16,962 bases of DNA from Dehalococcoidia bacterium UBA1123 (GTDB taxonomy: Bacteria > Chloroflexota > Dehalococcoidia > Lucifugimonadales > UBA1123): the NCBI GenBank assembly GCA_002313895.1, contig DCAW01000098.1, forward strand, positions 1-16,962, given 5' to 3'. This document shows, one piece after another, positions 7,005 to 14,522 of the stretch. Under the pieces are notes generated by a model. It had not been told where the DNA came from. It ran no database searches and was given only the letters and a program-made list of their open reading frames with translations. The translations under genes were made by a program, and so were the position numbers. How positions within the stretch are numbered: the first letter of the stretch is position 1; each line of letters opens with the position of its first letter.

Positions 7005-8747
7005 ATGCGGACGTTTAGGCTCGCTCTGGCCCAGATAAATTTATCGGTTGGCGACCTGCCAGGAAATACTGACAAAATTATCGACTACATCGGCAGAGCG
7101 CGAGACCTCCATGCCGACATGGTCGCATTTCCAGAATTATCGATTCCCGGTTACCCTCCGGAAGACCTGGTGCTCAAGCCTCAGTTCATAAACGCCAACA
7201 TAAAATGCCTCGAAAGTGTCGTTGAGGCGTCCCAGGGGATTTCGGTCGTCGTTGGTTTCGTGGATTTGGCCGGCGGAGACACACATAACGCTGCCGCAAT
7301 CGCCGCCGACGGGCAATTGGTCGGCGTGTACCACAAGATTTATCTCCCAACGTACGGCGTGTTTGATGAGGATCGGTACTTTAGATCAGGCGATACTTGT
7401 CCTGTGTTTGTGGTAAATGGAACTGCTGTCGGAGTGAACATCTGCGAGGACGCGTGGTATTCCATCGGCCCAACGGCGGTCCAACGCGCCGCCGGCGCCG
7501 AAGTTATCGTCAACATCAACGGCTCTCCCTTCCACTCGGGAAAACGGGATTATCGAGAAAAGATGTTGGCGACCCGCGCAGTTGATAACTCTGTGTTCTT
7601 CGGCTATGTGAATCTGGTTGGAGGACAGGACGAGTTGGTGTTCGACGGCGGAAGCATGGTATTCGACCCTCAGGGCGAATTGATTGCATCATCCCAGCAG
7701 TTTGAAGAAGACCTCTTGGTCGTCGACCTGGAAGTCGAGGAGGTGTTGAGGACGCGCCTTCGGGAGCCTTTGAATCGAAAAGAAGACCAATTGGTCACCA
7801 CAGACGTCGGCAAGCCCAAAAAATACGCAGTGTCTGACTACAACGCGGACTCAGTTCGGCCTTCGGTACATCGACAGGCACTGGCCGACCTAGCAGGCGC
7901 CGAGCAAGAGGTGTACGAAGCTCTCGTATTGGGAACCCGGGACTATCTCAAGAAAACAGGATTCAAAAAAGCTTTGATCGCTCTCTCCGGAGGCATAGAT
8001 TCCAGCCTGGTCACGGCGATCGCGGTCGACGCGCTGGGAGCAGAGAACGTTATATGTGTCGCCATGCCGTCGAGATATTCTTCAGAGGGGAGCGTTACAG
8101 ACGCTGTCCTTCTGGCAGAAAATCTCGGAATTGACCTCTGGAACCTGCCTATCGAAGCGCCGTTCGCCGCGTTTCTAGATACCCTAGCTCCAAAGTTCGA
8201 GGGCACGGATTCGGGCGTCGCCGAGGAAAACATCCAGTCTAGAATCAGAGGCAATTTGATTATGGCATTGTCCAATAAATTCGGCTGGCTGGTCCTGACC
8301 ACCGGAAACAAGAGCGAGATGGCGACTGGGTACGCGACGATCTACGGCGATATGTCGGGCGGCTTCGCAGTTATCAAAGACGTGCCTAAAGTGTTGTGTT
8401 ACAAACTGGCGGAATACCGGAACACCGTTGCAGGACACTCGTTGATACCTCGAAGCGTCCTCGACAAACCACCCAGCGCTGAGCTTCGCCCTGACCAACT
8501 CGACGAGGACAGCCTGCCGCCCTATGAGGAACTCGACCAGATTCTGAAAGCGTATGTCGAGGACGATCTTGCCTTCGATGAGATTGTCGATCTGGGATTC
8601 TCGTCTGAGACCGTCAAGCAAATCATCTCTTTAGTAGACCGGAATGAATACAAACGTCGACAGGCGGCGCCTGGAATCAAGATAACACCGCGCAACTTCG
8701 GTCGCGACCGCCGGATGCCGATAGCCAATCGTTACAGGCCGTTCTGA
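7005..8747 (+). CDS. nadE: Glutamine-dependent NAD+ synthase
   Basis: Final step of NAD+ synthesis: amidates deamido-NAD+ using ATP and ammonia released from glutamine. Two domains are clear in the 580-aa form. The N-terminal nitrilase-type glutaminase has its triad E44 (AFPELSIPGY), K111 (YHKIYLPTY) and C147 (GVNICEDAW). The C-terminal synthetase has the P-loop ALSGGIDSSLV (326-336) and TTGNKSEMATGYATIYGDM. Start choice: an open frame extends to a TTG at 6927, but the added residues are basic and unlike the family. GGAG at 6996-6999 sits 5 nt before ATG 7005, giving MRTFRLALAQINLSVGD; the adjacent ATG at 7002 is the alternative. The 129-bp gap after the SIS gene contains only a perfect TATAAT and short hairpins. 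It converges on folP with 7 bp between the stop codons. Confidence 0.96.
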   Translation: MRTFRLALAQINLSVGDLPGNTDKIIDYIGRARDLHADMVAFPELSIPGYPPEDLVLKPQFINANIKCLESVVEASQGISVVVGFVDLAGGDTHNAAAIAADGQLVGVYHKIYLPTYGVFDEDRYFRSGDTCPVFVVNGTAVGVNICEDAWYSIGPTAVQRAAGAEVIVNINGSPFHSGKRDYREKMLATRAVDNSVFFGYVNLVGGQDELVFDGGSMVFDPQGELIASSQQFEEDLLVVDLEVEEVLRTRLREPLNRKEDQLVTTDVGKPKKYAVSDYNADSVRPSVHRQALADLAGAEQEVYEALVLGTRDYLKKTGFKKALIALSGGIDSSLVTAIAVDALGAENVICVAMPSRYSSEGSVTDAVLLAENLGIDLWNLPIEAPFAAFLDTLAPKFEGTDSGVAEENIQSRIRGNLIMALSNKFGWLVLTTGNKSEMATGYATIYGDMSGGFAVIKDVPKVLCYKLAEYRNTVAGHSLIPRSVLDKPPSAELRPDQLDEDSLPPYEELDQILKAYVEDDLAFDEIVDLGFSSETVKQIISLVDRNEYKRRQAAPGIKITPRNFGRDRRMPIANRYRPF

Positions 8748-8754
8748 CGCCAGT

Positions 8755-9627
<873 letters not shown>

Positions 9628-9655
9628 TTTGTTCGCTTGCCCCCTTAGCTGATTG

Positions 9656-9684
9656 AATGTACACTTTGTCAGGAATTATTCCAA
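9656..9684 (-). promoter_or_regulatory. Putative promoter for folP, overlapped by a palindrome
   Basis: On the minus strand TTGGAA (plus 9679-9684) and TACATT (plus 9656-9661) are 17 bp apart, each matching 4 of 6 consensus bases, about 30 nt upstream of the folP start. A perfect inverted repeat, GGAAT-T-ATTCC (9672-9682), overlaps the -35 side and lies in the 78-bp divergent gap with the carboxyltransferase gene. Assigned by eye; operator function is speculation. Confidence 0.35.
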
Positions 9685-9705
9685 GGCGAGGTCTTAGTTA
9701 CAATA

Positions 9706-11268
9706 ATGGTCCTTCGTAGAAGGGAACGCACCAAACGCGACGACCTGCTCCAGAAGCGGGAAGCCGCTCTGTTGGGCGGCGGGCAGAGACGAATCGACGC
9801 CCAGCACAAAAGAGGCAAGTTCACTGCGCGAGAGCGAATTGACCTCCTACTAGATGAAGGCACGTTCCTGGAATTAGACTCTTTCGTCGAGCATCGCGCC
9901 ACCGATTTCGGTTTGGACAGCCAGAAGTATCCCGGCGACGCCGTGGTAACTGGTTATGGCAAGATTGGCGGTCGGACTGCTTTCGTGTACGCGCAGGATT
10001 TCACGGTGCTGGGTGGATCACTCTCCGAAGCAGCGGCGCAAAAAATCACCAAGGTGCAGGAGTTGTCACTTAAAAATGGCGCTCCAATCATCGGTTTGAT
10101 CGACTCAGGCGGGGCCAGAATCCAAGAAGGCGTTGACAGCCTCGCAGGATACAGTTCCATCTTCCACAACAATGTGTGGGCGTCGGGCGTGATACCTCAA
10201 ATTTCCATCATCATGGGGCCGTCCGCCGGCGGCGCCACGTACTCCCCTGCCCTCACTGATTTCGTATTTATGGTCAAGGGCATCGGCCAGATGTACATCA
10301 CCGGGCCTGACGTGGTTAGAGCCGTCACCGGCGAGATTGTGACCCACGAGGAACTTGGTGGCGCCACGCCACATGCGACTCGTAGCGGAGTGGCCCACTT
10401 CGTCGCCGAAACTGAACAGCACAGCATCGACCAGGTTCGCCGACTGCTAGAATTCCTGCCATCGAACAACATGGAAAGTCCGCCTGCCCAACCAAACGGG
10501 GACCCTAAAGACAGGGCAGACGTCGAGTTGGCGACAATCGTGCCGGAGAATCCAAACCAACCCTACAACATGCTCGACGTCCTTCATAGAGTCGTGGACA
10601 ACGCCGACTTCATGCAGGTTCACGAAGAATTTGCTCGCAATATGATTGTTGGATTCGCGAGGTTTGATGGCAAAACCGCCGGCATCGTCGCTCAACAGCC
10701 CGACTATCTGGCCGGAGTATTGGACATCGATTCATCCGTCAAAGCTGCCCGGTTCGTCCGATTCTGCGACGCTTTCAATATTCCGCTCGTGACATTTATC
10801 GACACCGCCGGGTTTATGCCCGGCACCGCCCAGGAACATGCGGGAATCATTCGCCACGGCGCCAAACTGATATTCGCTTACGCCGAAGCCACGGTCCCTA
10901 AGATCAGCGTGTTGACAAGAAAGGCATTCGGCGGGGCGTACATCGTTATGAGCAGCAAAAACCTGACGGGCGACGTAAACTTCGCATGGCCCACAGGCGT
11001 TGTGGCCGTTATGGGCGCGGACGGGGCTGTGAACATTATTCATCGAGGCGAAATTGGCAACTCCGACGACCCAGATGCGACCCGGGCGCGGCTCATCTCG
11101 GAGTACGAATCCCAACTTATGAACCCTTATATCGCCGCCAGCCGAGGTATGTTGGACGACATAATCGACCCTATCGAGACGAGACCCAAGATCATCCGCG
11201 CTCTTGACATGATGGCGAACAAGCGCGAGGTTGGCCCGACAAAGAAACACGGCAGCATCCCTCTATGA
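9706..11268 (+). CDS. Acyl-CoA carboxylase/transcarboxylase carboxyltransferase subunit (MmdA / PccB / 12S type)
   Basis: Biotin-dependent carboxyltransferase acting on acyl-CoA, expected to move carboxylate between carboxybiotin and propionyl-CoA/methylmalonyl-CoA or acetyl-CoA. The 520-aa length is standard. Two crotonase-fold halves are visible: N-terminal ALLGGGQRRIDAQHKRGKFT (21-40), SGGARIQEGV (134-143) and the oxyanion region GPSAGGATYSPALTDFVFMV (171-190); C-terminal DTAGFMPGTAQEHAGIIRHG (about 366-385) and RKAFGGAYIVMSSK (about 405-418). The residue after GGAY is isoleucine (about 412), where PccB-type enzymes carry aspartate. No good Shine-Dalgarno precedes the ATG (GGCGAGG lies about 14 nt away). 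Its stop overlaps the next small gene (ATGA), followed by a biotinyl-carboxyltransferase gene and mdh. No Na+-pump decarboxylase beta subunit is present. Confidence 0.93.
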   Translation: MVLRRRERTKRDDLLQKREAALLGGGQRRIDAQHKRGKFTARERIDLLLDEGTFLELDSFVEHRATDFGLDSQKYPGDAVVTGYGKIGGRTAFVYAQDFTVLGGSLSEAAAQKITKVQELSLKNGAPIIGLIDSGGARIQEGVDSLAGYSSIFHNNVWASGVIPQISIIMGPSAGGATYSPALTDFVFMVKGIGQMYITGPDVVRAVTGEIVTHEELGGATPHATRSGVAHFVAETEQHSIDQVRRLLEFLPSNNMESPPAQPNGDPKDRADVELATIVPENPNQPYNMLDVLHRVVDNADFMQVHEEFARNMIVGFARFDGKTAGIVAQQPDYLAGVLDIDSSVKAARFVRFCDAFNIPLVTFIDTAGFMPGTAQEHAGIIRHGAKLIFAYAEATVPKISVLTRKAFGGAYIVMSSKNLTGDVNFAWPTGVVAVMGADGAVNIIHRGEIGNSDDPDATRARLISEYESQLMNPYIAASRGMLDDIIDPIETRPKIIRALDMMANKREVGPTKKHGSIPL

Positions 11269-11468
11269 TCGAATCGGCCCTCCCTACAGGCGAAATTAAC
11301 GACTCGAAACTCATCGCGGCTGTCGCCGCAGCCATCCAGGCATATATGCAGGCAGAAACGACCGCTGAACTTCCAAATCCAGTCATCAATGCGTGGCGAC
11401 GCGCGGCGAGGGTTTGGCAAGTAGGCGACCAATTTGGCCGGAAAACCTCCTGGCGCGGTATCGACTGA
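11265..11468 (+). CDS. Small protein, possible accessory subunit of the carboxyltransferase complex
   Basis: 67-aa protein whose ATG overlaps the TGA of the carboxyltransferase gene (ATGA), indicating translational coupling; no independent ribosome binding site is seen. The middle contains KLIAAVAAAIQAYMQ, an alanine-rich amphipathic helix, followed by VINAWRRAARVWQVG. An AAIxAY helix followed by W-x-x-A-x-R resembles the C-terminal tail of small delta/gamma subunits of biotin-dependent decarboxylases (MmdD/OadG) and small proteins encoded after MmdA homologues. It lacks the transmembrane helix of OadG. I infer a structural or assembly role in the biotin complex; the family match is from memory of motif pattern only. 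It lies 23 bp before the chosen start of the biotinyl-carboxyltransferase. Confidence 0.7.
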   Translation: MIESALPTGEINDSKLIAAVAAAIQAYMQAETTAELPNPVINAWRRAARVWQVGDQFGRKTSWRGID

Positions 11469-11491
11469 CTTTCTATACGGAACCGGATTTG

Positions 11492-13339
11492 ATGACAGTT
11501 AACCCAATAAAAATCACGGACACAACTTTTCGAGACGCCCATCAGAGCCTGATGGCGACACGTCTCCGCATTGAGGATATGGAACCCATAGCGGCGCAGA
11601 TGGACGAGGCGGGTTTTCACTCGGCTGAGGTCTGGGGCGGCGCAACGTTCGACGCCACAACGCGATTCCTGGCTGAGGACCCCTGGGAGCGCCTGAGAAC
11701 GTTCAAAAACCTGATGCCGAAAACGCCGCTGATGATGCTACTCAGAGGTCAATCCCTGGTCGGCTACCGCACCTACGCGGACGATGTTGTAGAGTCCTTC
11801 GTTGATCGCTCTGCAGACAATGGCATCGACATCTTCCGAGTGTTCGACGCCTTGAATTATGTGCCGAATCTGGAGGTCGCCGCGAAAGCGGTTAAGAAAA
11901 ATGGCAAGCATCTCCAGATGGCAATCTGCTACACCGTGACCGAAGAAGGCAGACTCGGCGGCTCGATATACAACCTCGATTATTTCGTGAGCAAAGCTAG
12001 AAATTTTCTGGAGTTGGGCGCCGACAGCATATGCTTAAAGGACATGGGCGGGCTGATGGCCCCTTACGACGCCGTTGAGCTTGTCACTGCGCTTAAAGAG
12101 TTCCTTCCGGTCCCGTTGCAGTTGCATTTGCATTATACCAGCGGTATGGCGTCTATGACCGCACTGAAAGCGATTGAATCAGGCGTTGATGTGATCGACA
12201 CAGCCCTGTCTCCCCTCGCATTGCGAACGTCCCAGCCTGCTGTGGAGCCTCTGATCGTGGCTCTGCGAAATAGCGACCGGGCTACCGGTCTCGACTTGGA
12301 CAAGATGCTCGAAATGGGCGATTACTTGGAATCCATGCTCCCGAAATACAAAGCCGAACTCGAAACTCCTCGGGCCGCTGTTATCGACGCTAAGGTTCTC
12401 CGCCACCAGATTCCTGGCGGCATGTCCAGCAACCTGGTGTCTCAACTTCGAGAAGCCGACGCGCTGGACAAGCTCGATGACGTATTAAAAGAAATACCGA
12501 GGACTCGCGCGGACCTAGGGTTCCCTCCGCTGGTCACCCCGATGAGCCAGATGGTCGGATCTCAATCAGTCAGCAACGTGCTGTTCGGGCGATACACAAT
12601 GATTTCCGAGCCAGTGAAAGAATACTTTCGCGGGAATTTTGGAACGCCGCCTTCCGCCGTCGATGAAGATTTGAAAGCCAAGATCGTCGAGCAGGATGGC
12701 GGAAACGAGCGTGAGGCCCCTGTTCGACCAGGGGCAATTCTGGACCCTGAGATGGATTCCGCCCGCGAAGCGGTGAACGACATCACGTCCAATATTGACG
12801 ATGTTCTGATCTACGCTTTGTATCCTCAAACCGGTTTGAGGTTCTTGAAGATCAAGCACGGTATTGAGCCAGTCCCAGACGAAATGAAACCTAAAACCGA
12901 CGACGACCAGCCCTCAACGTCCCCGTCACATACTCCACCCACCGATATGTCAGCTAACGCCCGGCGTTTCAACGTCTATGTGCAAGGTCAGCGCTTTGAA
13001 GTCGTTGTCGATCCCGTGGATGGAGCGAACGTCGTCACCCTGTCGTCACGAATCCCAGCGTCCGTCAGCCCCACTCCTCCGGCCGCTGCGTCAGTTCCAT
13101 CCGGCTCTCTAGTCACGGGAGACGCCGCCGCCTTACTGTCTCCGATGCCGGGAATGCTCGTGAGTATAGCCGTCGAAATTGGGCAGACGGTCAGCGCAGG
13201 CGAGACAGTCCTCATATTGGAGGCGATGAAGATGCAAAACTCCCTCCCGGCCCCAATCGCCGGGACAGTGAAGGAATTGCCGGTTGCCCCAGGCGCTCAG
13301 GTCGCCAAAGATGACGTGCTGGCAATAATAGCCCCGTAG
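11492..13339 (+). CDS. Pyruvate/oxaloacetate carboxyltransferase with fused biotinyl domain (PycB / OadA / 5S+1.3S type)
   Basis: Transfers carboxylate between carboxybiotin and pyruvate/oxaloacetate. In the 615-aa form, the TIM-barrel carboxyltransferase domain has metal ligand D15 in DTTFRDAHQS, GGATFDATTRFL (49-60), the probable carbamylated K183 in CLKDMGG, and H212/H214 in LHLHYTSGMA. The conserved second domain runs to about residue 460. A Pro/Ser/Thr-rich linker (about 465-490) leads to a C-terminal biotinyl domain with EAMKMQ; K580 is the predicted biotin site. An open frame extends to an ATG at 11393, but that overlaps the 67-aa gene and its residues are unlike the family; ATG 11492 gives MTVNPIKITDTTFRD. 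Candidates are transcarboxylase 5S+1.3S, pyruvate carboxylase subunit B, or oxaloacetate decarboxylase alpha. The MmdA-like neighbour and mdh favour transcarboxylase or pyruvate carboxylation. Confidence 0.93.
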   Translation: MTVNPIKITDTTFRDAHQSLMATRLRIEDMEPIAAQMDEAGFHSAEVWGGATFDATTRFLAEDPWERLRTFKNLMPKTPLMMLLRGQSLVGYRTYADDVVESFVDRSADNGIDIFRVFDALNYVPNLEVAAKAVKKNGKHLQMAICYTVTEEGRLGGSIYNLDYFVSKARNFLELGADSICLKDMGGLMAPYDAVELVTALKEFLPVPLQLHLHYTSGMASMTALKAIESGVDVIDTALSPLALRTSQPAVEPLIVALRNSDRATGLDLDKMLEMGDYLESMLPKYKAELETPRAAVIDAKVLRHQIPGGMSSNLVSQLREADALDKLDDVLKEIPRTRADLGFPPLVTPMSQMVGSQSVSNVLFGRYTMISEPVKEYFRGNFGTPPSAVDEDLKAKIVEQDGGNEREAPVRPGAILDPEMDSAREAVNDITSNIDDVLIYALYPQTGLRFLKIKHGIEPVPDEMKPKTDDDQPSTSPSHTPPTDMSANARRFNVYVQGQRFEVVVDPVDGANVVTLSSRIPASVSPTPPAAASVPSGSLVTGDAAALLSPMPGMLVSIAVEIGQTVSAGETVLILEAMKMQNSLPAPIAGTVKELPVAPGAQVAKDDVLAIIAP

Positions 13340-13479
13340 CAATTCCGGTCGACAATTGATCCCAAACAAGATAAGAGCCAGCGGTGGCAGGAATACTCAA
13401 AAGCCGCCGTTTAGATGTTGACCAAGACTGGACCCTGATTCACCCTCAGATCCTGTAATCATACTCGGAGAGACCAAAC

Positions 13480-14415
13480 ATGCGAAGCAAAGTTACGGTA
13501 GTTGGCGCTGGCAATGTCGGCGCCACCGCCGCTCAGAGGATATTCGACAAAGGCTACGCTGATGTCGTGCTGGTAGACATCGTCGAAGGCTTGCCCCAAG
13601 GCAAAGCGCTCGATATGCTGGAGTCCGGTCCAGTGACCGGCACCGACGCTAAAGTCACCGGAACCAACAGCTATGACGAAACGGCGGATTCAGATGTGGT
13701 CGTTATCACATCGGGGATCGCACGTAGGCCAGGGATGAGCCGAGACGATCTGCTTTTAACAAACATGAAGATCGTAAGCAGCGTCGTCGAAGAAGTAGCC
13801 AACCGGTCTCCAAACGCGCATTTGCTGATTGTAACCAATCCGCTAGATGCTATGGCGCAGCGCGCCTTCCAGGTCAGCGGATTTCCCAAGAATCGGGTCT
13901 TTGGGATGGCCGGCATACTGGACACCGCCCGCTTCAGAACGTTCCTGGCCGAGGAACTTGACGTGTCAGTAAACTCCGTCGAGGCGTACGTTCTCGGAGG
14001 TCACGGGGACTCGATGGTTCCAGTGACTGGAAGCACCACTGTAGGCGGCACGCCAATTGGTAAACTGCTGTCTCAAGACCGAGTCGACGCGATCGTCAAA
14101 CGCACTCAGGACGGCGGAGCAGAGATCGTTAATTTGCTGAAGACCGGAAGCGCCTACTACGCGCCTTCCGCTGCGATCGCCCAAATGGTTGAGGCCATCT
14201 TATTCGATAAAAAAGAGATTCTGCCCTGCACAGCGCTGCTTGAAGGCGAGTACGGCTTGAACGGGCTTTACGTCGGCGTGCCTGTCAAACTAGGGGCGAA
14301 CGGCATCGAGGAAATCATCGAAGTTGATCTTACCGACGATGAAACCGCAGCTCTGAAAAGCTCCGCTGATGCGGTCCAAGAATTGATTGATGTCATGGCA
14401 AACGCCGCCGATTGA
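13480..14415 (+). CDS. mdh: Malate dehydrogenase (LDH-like, NAD-dependent)
   Basis: Interconverts malate and oxaloacetate with NAD(H). The 311-aa protein belongs to the LDH-like malate dehydrogenase group typical of Chloroflexus and many other bacteria. Visible features: Rossmann GAGNVGA (9-15) with D33 ending strand 2 (NAD preference), the mobile loop GIARRPGMSRDDLL (79-92) with substrate-binding arginines that mark MDH rather than LDH (which has Gln at that loop position), VTNPLDAM (118-125), D148 and R151 in GILDTARF, and catalytic H175 in GGHGDSMV. The ATG has CGGAGAG about 7 nt upstream. It follows the biotinyl-carboxyltransferase by 140 bp, in which I see no convincing promoter or terminator, and is followed by a strong intrinsic terminator. 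It would remove the oxaloacetate produced by the upstream complex. Confidence 0.96.
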   Translation: MRSKVTVVGAGNVGATAAQRIFDKGYADVVLVDIVEGLPQGKALDMLESGPVTGTDAKVTGTNSYDETADSDVVVITSGIARRPGMSRDDLLLTNMKIVSSVVEEVANRSPNAHLLIVTNPLDAMAQRAFQVSGFPKNRVFGMAGILDTARFRTFLAEELDVSVNSVEAYVLGGHGDSMVPVTGSTTVGGTPIGKLLSQDRVDAIVKRTQDGGAEIVNLLKTGSAYYAPSAAIAQMVEAILFDKKEILPCTALLEGEYGLNGLYVGVPVKLGANGIEEIIEVDLTDDETAALKSSADAVQELIDVMANAAD

Positions 14416-14437
14416 TCTTCAACGATTCACCATCTGT

Positions 14438-14462
14438 ACGGCCCCTTTGCTGGGGCCGTTTT
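14438..14462 (+). terminator. Rho-independent terminator after mdh
   Basis: A perfect 8-bp stem, ACGGCCCC (14438-14445) pairing with GGGGCCGT (14452-14459), has a 6-nt loop TTTGCT and runs into TTTT (14459-14462). It lies 22 nt after the mdh stop and is strongly GC-rich, so it should end the carboxyltransferase-mdh transcript and separate it from the PEP-utilizing protein gene. Confidence 0.88.
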
Positions 14463-14522
14463 GGTATCCATCGCAGATTCATTCGACCCTAAGAATCACA
14501 AAGCATTGAGAGGCTCACAGAA

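Noticed and set aside
10732..11250. 172-aa open frame antisense to the acyl-CoA carboxyltransferase
   Set aside because: It mirrors conserved codons of the real gene, has no ribosome binding site pattern or known motif, and matches codon-bias shadowing.
13340..13479. Possible mdh promoter in the 140-bp gap (TTGACC near 13415)
   Set aside because: TTGACC resembles a -35 box, but no acceptable -10 hexamer lies 16-18 bp downstream; I see nothing else in this gap.
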